The notes: a model not told the origin generated them from the letters alone. Counted from the stretch's first letter, positions 1-8,223 are shown. The stretch is DNA of 26,110 bases from CAVDHB01 sp963608705 (GCA_963608705.1 CAVDHB010000031.1:1-26110); one strand, 5' to 3'. Numbers and translations are program-made.

Positions 1-5
1 TAATA

Positions 6-66
6 AAATTTCTACGGTGAGTTACGAAATTTCTACGGTGAGTAATTTATTTTCTACGGTGAGTTA
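6..66. repeat. 21-bp direct repeat, three copies
   Basis: The core TTTCTACGGTGAGT recurs three times at an exact 21-bp period: CTACGGTGAG begins at 12, 33 and 54. The first two units also share the flanking AAA, and the bases between cores vary. No open reading frame uses it. The array lies beyond the 3' end of the ketopantoate reductase-like gene and runs off the left edge of the window, so more copies may exist outside. Function is unknown. Confidence 0.8.
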
Positions 67-99
67 CAAGAGCTTATGCACCGTGCGGGAGTTTAGGTA

Positions 100-121
100 G
101 AGACGCGATTTATCGCGTCTC
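100..121. repeat. Dispersed palindrome, copy 1
   Basis: A perfect 10-bp inverted repeat, arms GAGACGCGAT and ATCGCGTCTC, is separated by TT. The same arms occur again at 185-206 and, with one change, at 20473-20494. All copies lie outside genes. No T-run follows on either strand, so it does not look like a canonical intrinsic terminator. It fits a short dispersed (REP-like) palindromic element. Confidence 0.8.
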
Positions 122-168
122 CGCTTTGCATAGTGTAATCACAGATACAAGTCATCACAGATGAATGT

Positions 169-206
169 GGAGATGCGATGAATGGAGACGCGATGAATCG
201 CGTCTC
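169..206. repeat. Dispersed palindrome, copy 2, with duplicated left arm
   Basis: Positions 185-206 are a perfect 10-bp inverted repeat (GAGACGCGAT, loop GA, ATCGCGTCTC). Immediately before it, 169-183 and 184-198 form a 15-bp tandem duplication (GGAGAYGCGATGAAT) that differs at one base, so the left arm has been copied once more. The element ends 21 bp from the stop codon of the minus-strand reductase gene and could stabilise its mRNA 3' end. That role is inference. Confidence 0.75.
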
Positions 207-227
207 TACTTATGGCCGTAACAAACA

Positions 228-1145
228 CTACTTTCGCTCCGCCTCGATGAAGCGCAGTTCCTGCTCCAGCATCTTTATCAACGGCACTTTCACACCGTGC
301 ACCTCCGCCTCCAATATCGCATTGGTGTAAAGGTACTGAATCTCCATCGGACGATGGAAGTCATAGTCCAGTTTCATGCTGGGCGAATACGGCACCATCT
401 TGCGGGTCATCTCCACGGTTTCTTCCGCCAACTGCGAAGAGAGCTGACAGCCACAAGCGTTGGCGGCTTCCACCACCTCACGGATGATACGACATACCAA
501 GTCACTGGCCGCAGGATTACGCACAATCTTGTCAGTCGTAGTGTTCAGTACCACCGTCAGCCCGTTGAACGGAATGTTCCACACGGACTTGCGCCACCGC
601 ACCCATGCGTAATCCTCCAAAGAAGCAGGCACACCCGCCTCTTTCAAGTCTTCCACCACCTGTTTCCATACCTCATCCTCCTTATTAATATATGGAGCCA
701 CTTGTATTTTTCCCAAGTCTTGATGATGGATGTGTCCAGGCCCCACTTTTCCACTGCACACGTATGCAATGCCTGCCGCCAAGTTCAAATCGGGGAACAT
801 GGAAGCTACTTCCTTCTCCACTCCGATGCCGTTTTGAATCAGCAGTATCCTTGTGCCCTCATGCAACAACGGAGGAAGCAACGTCTTCAACAAACTGTTC
901 CGGGTCGTCTTCAAGCATACAATCACCACGTCGCAGGAAGGCATATCCTCTGTGTGCGCATAGGCGTTTACCTTATCTAAGTGAAAGTCTCCGTCCACAG
1001 AGTCCACCTGCAATCCACGCTCTTTCACATACGCATAGTCAGAATGCAATAGGAAATGCACCTCTTTTCCCGCCTTTGCCAATACACCTCCATAATAGCC
1101 ACCGATGGCACCTGTGCCAATCACGGCATATCTCAACGCTTTCAT
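228..1145 (-). CDS. Ketopantoate reductase-like protein (2-dehydropantoate 2-reductase family)
   Basis: The 305-aa protein is about the usual length for the ApbA/PanE family, which reduces 2-dehydropantoate to pantoate with NADPH in coenzyme A synthesis. Near the N terminus a Rossmann motif GTGAIGGYYGG binds the dinucleotide. CLKTT and IQNGIG follow at the usual positions. RWRKSVWNIPFNGL carries the family's lysine and asparagine, and SMKLDYDFHRPMEIQYL is the C-terminal substrate-binding signature. The ATG at 1145 is preferred because it sits right before the Rossmann strand and follows a purine-rich stretch; the upstream extension would need a TTG. The gene stands alone and is transcribed divergently from ahpC. 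Several family members reduce other 2-oxo acids, so assignment to panE itself is not certain. Confidence 0.85.
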   Translation of the reverse strand: MKALRYAVIGTGAIGGYYGGVLAKAGKEVHFLLHSDYAYVKERGLQVDSVDGDFHLDKVNAYAHTEDMPSCDVVIVCLKTTRNSLLKTLLPPLLHEGTRILLIQNGIGVEKEVASMFPDLNLAAGIAYVCSGKVGPGHIHHQDLGKIQVAPYINKEDEVWKQVVEDLKEAGVPASLEDYAWVRWRKSVWNIPFNGLTVVLNTTTDKIVRNPAASDLVCRIIREVVEAANACGCQLSSQLAEETVEMTRKMVPYSPSMKLDYDFHRPMEIQYLYTNAILEAEVHGVKVPLIKMLEQELRFIEAERK

Positions 1146-1262
1146 ATTCTTTCTTTTTTGGTTTATCACACGCAAAGTTACTCTTTTTTTCTGTTCATTA
1201 ATCTCAAAACACAGGCTTATTCGTTAATAAGTCCTTATTTACAAACTTTTCCACGATTCACA

Positions 1263-1294
1263 TTTGTAATTAATACAATTATTGAGTACCTTTG
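1263..1294 (+). promoter_or_regulatory. ahpC promoter with internal inverted repeat
   Basis: TTTG (1263-1266) and TACCTTTG (1287-1294) are separated by 20 bp. This matches the Bacteroidota consensus TTTG, 19-21 bp, TAnnTTTG. Between them TTGTA-ATTAA-TACAA (1264-1278) is an inverted repeat that agrees at 12 of 14 defined positions with the PerR box of Firmicutes (TTATAAT-N-ATTATAA). An operator overlapping the promoter would suit peroxide control of ahpCF. Whether PerR/Fur-type or OxyR protein binds cannot be told from this window. Confidence 0.65.
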
Positions 1295-1335
1295 CACATG
1301 TAATCAAGAAATAATAAACCGCTAAAAAAAGAAAC

Positions 1336-1902
1336 ATGGAAACATTAATCAACACCCAATTACCAGAGTTCAAACTGCAAGCATTCCAGAACGGTTCCTT
1401 CCGTGAAGTGACCAACGCCGAAATCAAAGGCAAATGGGCAATCTTTTTCTTCTATCCCGCAGACTTCACCTTTGTATGCCCTACCGAGTTGGAGGACATG
1501 GCAGAGAAGAACCCTGAGTTCCAGAAAAGAGGCGTGGAAGTATATTCCGTAAGCACGGACACTCAGTTCACCCACAAGGCATGGTATGATACTTCCGACC
1601 GTATCAAAAAGATTACCTACACCATGCTGGCAGACCACACCGGTGCGTTCACTCGTGCCTTGGGCGCCATGGACGAAGCTGAGGGTGTGTCTTACCGCGC
1701 CACCTTCGTGGTGAACCCTGAAGGTCAGATTAAGTTGATTGAAATCGGAGACAACTCCATCGGCCGTAACGCAGACGAATTGCTCCGCAAGGTGGAAGCC
1801 GCTCAATTCGTGGCCGCTCACGACGGCGAAGTATGCCCCGCAAAGTGGAAAGAGGGAGCTGAAACCTTGAAACCGAGCATCGACTTGGTGGGAAAACTTT
1901 AA
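1336..1902 (+). CDS. ahpC: Alkyl hydroperoxide reductase subunit C (typical 2-Cys peroxiredoxin)
   Basis: The 188-aa cytosolic peroxiredoxin reduces hydrogen peroxide, organic peroxides and peroxynitrite, and is recycled by AhpF. FYPADFTFVCPTE carries the peroxidatic cysteine at residue 48, with the conserved Pro and Thr of the active site before it. GEVCPAKW carries the resolving cysteine at residue 167. Length and the absence of a signal peptide are typical of bacterial AhpC. The ATG at 1336 follows a purine-rich stretch and a well-matched promoter. ahpF follows after 111 bp, with a strong hairpin in between, so ahpC is probably made in excess over ahpF. Confidence 0.97.
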   Translation: METLINTQLPEFKLQAFQNGSFREVTNAEIKGKWAIFFFYPADFTFVCPTELEDMAEKNPEFQKRGVEVYSVSTDTQFTHKAWYDTSDRIKKITYTMLADHTGAFTRALGAMDEAEGVSYRATFVVNPEGQIKLIEIGDNSIGRNADELLRKVEAAQFVAAHDGEVCPAKWKEGAETLKPSIDLVGKL

Positions 1903-1931
1903 TCTTCCCTTTATACCATACATACTTTTAC

Positions 1932-1992
1932 AGCCGTCCTGTGCGAAGATGTCCCATTGCGGGACAAGCTTCGCCATGGCACGGCTTTTTTA
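1932..1992 (+). terminator. Intercistronic terminator-like hairpin between ahpC and ahpF
   Basis: The outer arms AGCCGT (1932-1937) and ACGGCT (1981-1986) are followed by a T-run. Inside them are nested arms GCGAAG/CTTCGC (1943-1948, 1969-1974) and GTCCC/GGGAC (1951-1955, 1961-1965). The structure has the shape of an intrinsic terminator. It ends only about 22 bp before the ahpF start, so partial read-through is likely unless ahpF has its own promoter. Confidence 0.75.
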
Positions 1993-2013
1993 TTACCCCT
2001 AAAAACGAATCAC

Positions 2014-3567
2014 ATGTTAGACAATAGCATCTTAGACCAACTGCGGAGCATCTTCTCCGCACTCGAAGGACAATACACCCTTCGTGCCTCAGAGGGGAAC
2101 ACCCCCAAACACGATGAACTGAAAACCTATGTGGAGAGCTTCGCCCATGTATCCGGCCATATCAAGGCCGCATACACCCCCGATGAAACCATCCGTCTCG
2201 AACTCTTGAAGGACGGCGAAAGCACGGGCGTTTCCTTCCGTGCCGTACCGGGCGGTCATGAATTCACCTCCCTCATTCTGGCTATCCTCAACGCCGACGG
2301 AAAGGGTAAGAACTTGCCCGACGCACACACCACCGCCGTAATCAAGAGTCTGCACGGCCCGGTGCGTCTCACTACTTACATGTCCCTGGAGTGCACCAAC
2401 TGCCCGGACGTGGTACAGGCGTTAAACATTATCTCCCTGCTCAATCCGGCCTATTCGCACGAAGCAGTAGACGGTGCCTTATTCCAAGAAGAGACAGACA
2501 AACAGCATATACAGGCCGTGCCGACCGTCCTCACGGACGACGGAGAGACCTTCCATATCGGACGAGGCTCCTTGGACGACTTGTTAGGCAAGTTGCTGAA
2601 GAAATACGGACATGACAAGGTGGAAGCAGCCGCACCAGTCTCATTCGACTTATTAGTAGTAGGCGCAGGTCCGGCAGGCTGTGCCGCCGCCATCTATGCA
2701 GCCCGCAAGGGTCAGAAGGTAGGATTAGTGGCAGGACGTGTAGGCGGACAAGTAAACGAGACAGTGGGCATCGAGAATCTCATCTCAGTTCCCTCCACCA
2801 CGGGTAGCGAGTTGGCCGCAAACCTGCGCAAACACGTGGAAGCCAATGATATCACCTTGCTCGACAACCGCAAGATAGAGAAATTCACCCTCTTGGAGGA
2901 CGGAAGGAAACAAGTGGAAACAGAAACAGGAGAACGCTTCCTTGCTCCAGAAATCATCATAGCCACGGGTGCCTCATGGAGGAAACTCGGCGTACCGGGT
3001 GAAGATACCTACACTGGACGTGGCGTAGCCTTTTGTCCGCATTGCGATGGCCCGTTCTATAAAGGAAAAGACGTGGCAGTTATCGGAGGTGGAAACTCCG
3101 GCATTGAAGCGGCGATAGACTTGGCGGGCATCTGCAAAAGCGTGACCGTACTGGAGTTCTTAGACGAGCTGAAAGCGGATGCCGTGTTACAGGAAAAGGC
3201 GAAATCCCTGCCCAATGTGAAAATCCTGCTCCACCGGCAGACCTTAGAAGCCGTGGGCGACGGAAACAAGTTGACTTCTCTCCGAATAAAAGACCGTCAT
3301 TCAGAAGCGGAGGAAGACTTGACACTGGATGGCGTGTTCGTACAAATCGGTCTCTCTGCAAACAGTGCGCCTTTTAAGGACGTACTGAAGACAAACCGTC
3401 CCGGCGAGATAGAGGTGGACAGAAACTGTCGCACAGAAATTCCGGGTGTTTACGCCGCAGGAGACGTGACGAACGTATCCTACAAACAGATTATCATTGC
3501 CATGGGAGAAGGAGCCAAAGCCGCCCTTTCCGCCTTTGACGACAAGATTAGAGGAAAGTGGAAATGA
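2014..3567 (+). CDS. ahpF: Alkyl hydroperoxide reductase subunit F (NADH:peroxiredoxin oxidoreductase)
   Basis: The 517-aa flavoprotein passes electrons from NADH through FAD and two disulfide centres to AhpC. Residues 1-200 form the tandem thioredoxin-like N-terminal domain, with its redox CTNC at 127-130. Residues 211 onward are thioredoxin-reductase-like: an FAD-binding motif (VVGAGPAG, about 215-222), the second disulfide CPHCDGP at 341-347, an NADH-binding motif (VIGGGNSG, about 356-363), and the C-terminal FAD motif ending in YAAGDV. Length matches E. coli AhpF. The ATG at 2014 is chosen because translation from upstream would run through the preceding hairpin. It is the second gene of the ahpCF pair and is followed by a terminator. 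Confidence 0.97.
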   Translation: MLDNSILDQLRSIFSALEGQYTLRASEGNTPKHDELKTYVESFAHVSGHIKAAYTPDETIRLELLKDGESTGVSFRAVPGGHEFTSLILAILNADGKGKNLPDAHTTAVIKSLHGPVRLTTYMSLECTNCPDVVQALNIISLLNPAYSHEAVDGALFQEETDKQHIQAVPTVLTDDGETFHIGRGSLDDLLGKLLKKYGHDKVEAAAPVSFDLLVVGAGPAGCAAAIYAARKGQKVGLVAGRVGGQVNETVGIENLISVPSTTGSELAANLRKHVEANDITLLDNRKIEKFTLLEDGRKQVETETGERFLAPEIIIATGASWRKLGVPGEDTYTGRGVAFCPHCDGPFYKGKDVAVIGGGNSGIEAAIDLAGICKSVTVLEFLDELKADAVLQEKAKSLPNVKILLHRQTLEAVGDGNKLTSLRIKDRHSEAEEDLTLDGVFVQIGLSANSAPFKDVLKTNRPGEIEVDRNCRTEIPGVYAAGDVTNVSYKQIIIAMGEGAKAALSAFDDKIRGKWK

Positions 3568-3578
3568 TCTGACAACGC

Positions 3579-3598
3579 AATACGGTCTATTCCGTATT
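3579..3598. other. Short hairpin after ahpF
   Basis: A perfect 7-bp inverted repeat AATACGG/CCGTATT with a 6-nt loop lies 12 bp after the ahpF stop. No T-run follows. It may be an mRNA 3'-end structure ahead of the true terminator at 3660. The rest of the 347-bp gap before the next gene holds that terminator, the promoter motifs at 3819-3834, and otherwise AT-rich sequence in which I see nothing. Confidence 0.5.
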
Positions 3599-3659
3599 AT
3601 CCCCCACACTACAACGACATAACAAGTTGTGTGTATTCATGTATTACATTATAAACTAT

Positions 3660-3692
3660 AAGGACGTACAATTTGTGCGTCCTTGCTTTTTA
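3660..3692 (+). terminator. Intrinsic terminator of ahpCF
   Basis: AAGGACGTAC (3660-3669) pairs with GTGCGTCCTT (3675-3684), a 10-bp stem with one G-T pair and loop AATTT. GCTTTTTA follows. It is the only good terminator between ahpF and the next plus-strand gene. Confidence 0.85.
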
Positions 3693-3818
3693 TTACCCAC
3701 TCGCTTTCGGTCATGTCTCGAAATAATTCTACCACCTAAGAATAAAATCCGACCAGTTAAGCATGATTTTTATCAATTATAGTATTTTGAAGCCTTATAC
3801 AGTTAAAACTATTCAATT

Positions 3819-3834
3819 TATCTTTGTAACTTTG
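3819..3834 (+). promoter_or_regulatory. Candidate promoter (-7 elements) of the envelope operon
   Basis: Two TAnnTTTG matches lie back to back: TATCTTTG (3819-3826) and TAACTTTG (3827-3834). They are 80-95 bp before the ATG at 3915. No TTTG sits at the right distance upstream, so only the -7 half of the Bacteroidota consensus is supported. Confidence 0.5.
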
Positions 3835-3914
3835 CCATAGAAGACAAAGTGTATGTTTCTTTACAGCAACTTCTATAATAACCTATTTATCAACTAATTA
3901 AAATAAAATAACGT

Positions 3915-4925
3915 ATGAAAAAGATACTATTATTAGCTTTTGCCCTTGTTGTAGTCTTTTCCTCAGACGCAGCAAAGAAAGTAAAATTTGATTATTCATT
4001 AGTTTCAGTGCCAGAAGAAGGCGGTGTCAAATTCGAACGAATTACAGATGATGCAGATGATGTATATTCTTACAGTGTCGGCCAAAAAGAGGGAATCTTC
4101 GGACGAAGGAAAACATCCCTCATTAACTGGTGGGTAAATCCGGAGATTGCCGTATCACCAGACGGATCACAAATAGGCTATCTGAACTATAAAAACGGCA
4201 CCTGTAACATTATGATCAAGAGTTCTTCCAAAGGAGGTGCCAGTACCCAACGCACCTTCCGTACAAATGTGGAAGACTTTACCTGGAGTAAAGACGGTCA
4301 AACTCTCTGCTTCACTGAATATAGAGGTGGACACCATGGCATCTACCTTGTGAATGCTAAACAGGGGACAGTAGTACGGCAAATTTCCACTGGAACAGAC
4401 AATGATTACGGAGGCGTAATGTCCCCAGACGGCAACACCATCTATTTTCATCGCGGAGAGGGATTCTCAAGCTACAGCCTTTGGAGCTACGACCGCAAGA
4501 CGAACTTATTCTCCAATTATTCCAGAGGCATGACCCCTTGTCTTATTCCAGGACAGAAAAGTACCTTGTATTGCGCCCGTTTCACGGACAAGAAAGAGAG
4601 TGAGATATGGCGCATCAACTATGATACAGGAGTGGAGGAAGTTATCTTAACACAACCAGGAAGGAGCTTCACCACCCCACAGCTTTCCCCTGACGGCAAA
4701 TGGATTCTCTGCACAGGAAACAGTATCTCTGAAAAAGATAAATCTGTTAATACTGACATCTTTGTCGTACGCACAGACGGAAGTGGGTTCACCCAACTTA
4801 CCTACCATCCAGGTAATGACTACTCTGCGGTTTGGGCACCTGACGGAAAGAGCATCTATTTTCTCTCCCAAAGAGGCTCCGCTAAGAAAATATACAACGT
4901 ATGGAAAATGAACTTTAATCTATAA
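3915..4925 (+). CDS. Periplasmic PD40/TolB-like beta-propeller protein
   Basis: The 336-aa protein has an N-terminal signal peptide (MKKILLLAFALVVVFSSDA). Repeated WD40-like PD40 blades follow, recognisable by SPDG/APDG turns followed by short hydrophobic strands: AVSPDGSQIGYL, MSPDGNTIYFHR, LSPDGKWILC, WAPDGKSIYFLS. These resemble the C-terminal propeller of TolB. The TolB N-terminal domain is missing and no tol/pal genes are nearby, so it should not be called TolB. Probable role is a periplasmic binding or scaffold protein; the ligand is unknown. An outer-membrane barrel gene follows after 17 bp, so the two are probably co-transcribed and may act together at the envelope. Confidence 0.8.
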   Translation: MKKILLLAFALVVVFSSDAAKKVKFDYSLVSVPEEGGVKFERITDDADDVYSYSVGQKEGIFGRRKTSLINWWVNPEIAVSPDGSQIGYLNYKNGTCNIMIKSSSKGGASTQRTFRTNVEDFTWSKDGQTLCFTEYRGGHHGIYLVNAKQGTVVRQISTGTDNDYGGVMSPDGNTIYFHRGEGFSSYSLWSYDRKTNLFSNYSRGMTPCLIPGQKSTLYCARFTDKKESEIWRINYDTGVEEVILTQPGRSFTTPQLSPDGKWILCTGNSISEKDKSVNTDIFVVRTDGSGFTQLTYHPGNDYSAVWAPDGKSIYFLSQRGSAKKIYNVWKMNFNL

Positions 4926-4942
4926 CCACTAAACATTTTATC

Positions 4943-5617
4943 ATGATGAAAAGATTAGCAATAGCAGGAATGGCACTCATAGCCTGTGTCTCCGCAGCCA
5001 ATGCACAAAGAGCGGAAAGTGTATCCACGTCCTTCTTTTCCACAGAGAGATCTGACCAACCCATCACCATCGGTATCCGAGGTGGTGTGAACTTTGCGAA
5101 AGTGAAAGCGCAAGCTGACAACGTATCCGTGTCCGCCGATAACATTATCGGCTACAACGTAGGACTAAGTGTGGATTTCCCTTTGTTGCAAAGTCTCTAT
5201 TTACAGAGTGGACTCTACTGGACGGCCAAAGGATACACTTACAAGGAAGAAGGTGAAAGTGACACAAAGTATCATGCCAACTATCTGGAGATACCTGTGT
5301 ACGCATCCTATCGTTACAACTTCACCGAAACTACGCAGCTTCAGGTAAACTTTGGCCCGTACATCGCCTACGGTATCAATGGTAAAGTCACCAATAAAGA
5401 CTGGGGTGACGAGGAAGGAAAGTTCTTCGGAGACGGAGATGACGGAGCAAACTATAACCGCTTTGACGCAGGTCTGGGCGTGGGTGTCGGCATGACCTTC
5501 AACAAATTCTATGTAGGACTGGACTACAAGTTCGGACTGACCAACATGGTGAAAGATGCAGAGGATTATTCGGAAAAGTCACGAAATCTCTCCATCAGTG
5601 TCGGATATAACTTCTGA
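4943..5617 (+). CDS. Outer-membrane beta-barrel protein (porin-family, PorT-like/OMP_b-brl)
   Basis: The 224-aa protein has a signal peptide (MMKRLAIAGMALIACVSAANA). The mature part is rich in alternating aromatic and small residues typical of a small beta-barrel: GIRGGVNFAKV near the start, YLQSGLYWTAKGYTY, LEIPVYASYRYNF, VNFGPYIAYGI, RFDAGLGVGVG, VGLDYKFGLTNM. It ends in a strand with a terminal phenylalanine (SVGYNF), the usual outer-membrane insertion signal. This matches the OMP_b-brl_2-type families common in Bacteroidota. Substrate unknown. It lies 17 bp behind the beta-propeller gene and is followed by a terminator hairpin. Confidence 0.85.
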   Translation: MMKRLAIAGMALIACVSAANAQRAESVSTSFFSTERSDQPITIGIRGGVNFAKVKAQADNVSVSADNIIGYNVGLSVDFPLLQSLYLQSGLYWTAKGYTYKEEGESDTKYHANYLEIPVYASYRYNFTETTQLQVNFGPYIAYGINGKVTNKDWGDEEGKFFGDGDDGANYNRFDAGLGVGVGMTFNKFYVGLDYKFGLTNMVKDAEDYSEKSRNLSISVGYNF

Positions 5618-5644
5618 AATAGACAGTTGTTAAATAGATAGTTT

Positions 5645-5690
5645 CTCCCGCTCTTCTTGTGATTGTACAGAAAGGGCGGGAGTTTATTTT
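5645..5690 (+). terminator. Intrinsic terminator of the envelope operon
   Basis: CTCCCGC (5645-5651) pairs with GCGGGAG (5676-5682) and is followed by TTTATTTT. The loop is long (24 nt) but can pair partly. It lies between convergent genes. The minus-strand side lacks a T-run, so it supports the plus-strand unit mainly. Confidence 0.7.
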
Positions 5691-5709
5691 CCTCTGACTT
5701 TACCGTCTA

Positions 5710-8139
5710 TCAAAAATGCAACGTGATGTCCACGCCTGCTTGCACGGGATTGGCTATCTGTGCGAAGCCGTTTCCCATATTTTCGAAATAGAAAGAATTA
5801 TAGTGTGTATTCGTCAAATTACATCCCCATACGTCTATCTTCACACAGCCCATGTCCAACGTAGTATGCGCACGAAGTGTGGCATAAAACGGTTGCGACA
5901 CTTCGTTCCGTTCCGTCCAGTAAATACGTCCCGCTCCCTGCACAGACGCTCCTAACAAAATGCCTTTGAATAAAGACGAACGGAAACGGAAGTGGTAATC
6001 CGTGGAGAAACTGAAAGTATGGCGGGGAGTGAACGGCACTTCATTGCCCGTGTAGTCTCGTCCGTCTCCCGCATCATAGTCGCTGAACACCGCCTTGGTG
6101 AATCCGTAACTTCCATTCAACAGCAACCTACCGTCACACAGGTCCGCTTGAAATCCCGTCTCGAATCCGTAGCTCCTCACCTTGCCCGCATTCACCATCT
6201 GGCGTCCCAGTCCACTGTCCACAAACCGAGTAATCTGCGCATTGCGCAAGGTCGTGTAAAAAGCGGCGGCATTTAACTTCCACGCTCCATTAAAGAAAGA
6301 GAAGTGACCACCAGCCTCATAGTTCCAACTATATTCCGGCTCATAGGCTGTGGCAGAGGCATCTACCTCTGAAGCTCCTTGAGGCAACAGTTTCTCTACC
6401 ATTTGAATCACACTCTCCCCACCTCCATGCGGAAAGAAAGAGGCCACTTTCTCCAAAGTCGCCTTGGCGGCGTCACGAGTCATGGCAGAACGCAAGCCAT
6501 ACTGGGAAATATCGCTGAACATCTGGATATTATATCCTCCGCTACGGTATCCCTTCGTGGCGGACAAGTACACCTGCTGTCTCTGCCATTCATATTGTAC
6601 GGAGAACTTGGGAAGCAACTCTGTGTATGCATGCTTTAAACTGCCTTTATAGTCCGCCTCCGAGGAAAGCCCGCTCATTGTCCACGGCAACCGCAACATA
6701 CGATAAATCTGTGCAGGAATTGGAATCTTCCCTCTGTCTATGTCAAAAGTGAAGTCATAATTCCCCATCTTCGTAGAAGAATCATATTTCAACCGTTGCG
6801 ACTCATGCTCTAAACGCAGCCCGACCGTAACAGACAGCCCTTTCACTAATACATCACGCACTGTGGACTGATGAAAAGCCGCCACATTCCAAGAGGGAGT
6901 GCGGAACGTACCCCCTACCCGCAAGGAAGGGTCGTTCAACCGCAACCCCAGCAACACTCCCTTGGATGCCGCAGAGGAGAAAGCTGAATTTATCTGATTT
7001 CCCAGCCAATCCATGCCTTCTTGCTGGAACTCCACTGGCGAGAGTGTGCGGAGCGACTGATAGAAACCGAACAGCCCCGTTGTCCACTGCCAACGACTGT
7101 CCGAACGGCTCTTCAAGTACAATTCCTGCGAAACCGAATTGACACGCTGTTTCTGTGTGAGTGTGAAGATATTGGCCGCCGTGAAGTCCTGGTCTAACAA
7201 CATACGGTCGTCCAGATGCTGATAACCTGTGACCGCACGCCACTCCATGCCCTTCCAATTATATGACACATTCAGCCCTGCGTTCAACAGACCTCTGTAA
7301 TAATTTCCCTGCGGATTGGAAAGCACAGGCCCCACCTGTGAGGTTTTCGGATCATACTGGCCGTAAGCATATCCATTCTCATCGCTGTACTCATATCCCA
7401 CCAGCGCATTGAGCTTTAAAAGAGCCGAAGGTTTCCAGAAAGCGTTCACCTTTCCGCCGCCCGACATACTCTTGTCCGCCGACTCATGCAATGTCTGGTT
7501 CTCGAAAAAGCCTTGCGAATGTTGGAAAAAGCCACTGGTGGAAAAAGCGAACTTGGAAGACAGGCGATGGTAATGCGCCAAAGAAGCCTTATAGGCGTTC
7601 TCCTTAGAAGCCCCTCCGAGCCGTATGTCCGTCCCCTGATAATCGAACGGATTCTTCGTATAGACATTTATCAGTCCCCCTATCGTGTTGCGTCCGTACA
7701 ACGTGCCCTGCGCTCCGCCAAGTACTTGCAAGTGATCTATATCGTAGAAGTCGAAATCATAAGCCGATTTGTCCAGCACGGGAATATCGTTCACGTACAG
7801 TCCCACTGAAGGCTGTCCGATACGTGCTGCCATTCCCCTTATGGAAATGGTGGAAGTCAGACGGGAACCGTAATCCGGCATATAAAGATTGGGGACAAGC
7901 GCAGTGAGGTCTTTCATGGAACCTACCCCTTTATTGTACATATCCTTTTCCGACAAGGCCGTGAAGAACACGGGCTGTTCCGCCAGCCAAGCGTTCTCTT
8001 TCGGCATGGCAAAGATATTCACTTCGGGCAACTGCCCTTTCAAAAGTGTGGAATCCTCCACTTCCGCTCTTAATGTGCTTGATACAGACAGCAGTCCGCA
8101 CAAGACATATAAATTCTTCTCTCGCATGAATGTATTCAT
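5710..8139 (-). CDS. TonB-dependent outer-membrane receptor
   Basis: The 809-aa protein has a signal peptide (cleavage near TLRA/EVED). LPEVNIFA may be the TonB box. The plug domain covers roughly residues 50-170, with family hallmarks ISIRGMAARIGQPSVGLYVNDIPV and VLGGAQGTLYGRNTIGGLINVYT. A long beta-barrel follows, ending in VDITLHF with terminal F. There is no carboxypeptidase-D-like N-terminal extension, so it is a siderophore/cobalamin/haem-type receptor and not SusC. Upstream on the same strand lie a LuxR-type regulator and an MFS transporter, which suggests a regulated uptake unit; the substrate is unknown. An alternative start is the Met four codons downstream. Gap to the regulator gene is 84 bp. 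Confidence 0.92.
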   Translation of the reverse strand: MNTFMREKNLYVLCGLLSVSSTLRAEVEDSTLLKGQLPEVNIFAMPKENAWLAEQPVFFTALSEKDMYNKGVGSMKDLTALVPNLYMPDYGSRLTSTISIRGMAARIGQPSVGLYVNDIPVLDKSAYDFDFYDIDHLQVLGGAQGTLYGRNTIGGLINVYTKNPFDYQGTDIRLGGASKENAYKASLAHYHRLSSKFAFSTSGFFQHSQGFFENQTLHESADKSMSGGGKVNAFWKPSALLKLNALVGYEYSDENGYAYGQYDPKTSQVGPVLSNPQGNYYRGLLNAGLNVSYNWKGMEWRAVTGYQHLDDRMLLDQDFTAANIFTLTQKQRVNSVSQELYLKSRSDSRWQWTTGLFGFYQSLRTLSPVEFQQEGMDWLGNQINSAFSSAASKGVLLGLRLNDPSLRVGGTFRTPSWNVAAFHQSTVRDVLVKGLSVTVGLRLEHESQRLKYDSSTKMGNYDFTFDIDRGKIPIPAQIYRMLRLPWTMSGLSSEADYKGSLKHAYTELLPKFSVQYEWQRQQVYLSATKGYRSGGYNIQMFSDISQYGLRSAMTRDAAKATLEKVASFFPHGGGESVIQMVEKLLPQGASEVDASATAYEPEYSWNYEAGGHFSFFNGAWKLNAAAFYTTLRNAQITRFVDSGLGRQMVNAGKVRSYGFETGFQADLCDGRLLLNGSYGFTKAVFSDYDAGDGRDYTGNEVPFTPRHTFSFSTDYHFRFRSSLFKGILLGASVQGAGRIYWTERNEVSQPFYATLRAHTTLDMGCVKIDVWGCNLTNTHYNSFYFENMGNGFAQIANPVQAGVDITLHF

Positions 8140-8223
8140 TTCAAGTCGCGAAGTTCGTCATCTTCCGCTTGAGACGCAATACAAACAAATAGGGATAGTC
8201 GCAAGGATTTGTGTTAATAATGA

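Noticed and set aside
3915..4925. True TolB of the Tol-Pal system
   Set aside because: The TolB N-terminal domain and the tolA/tolQ/tolR/pal neighbours are absent.
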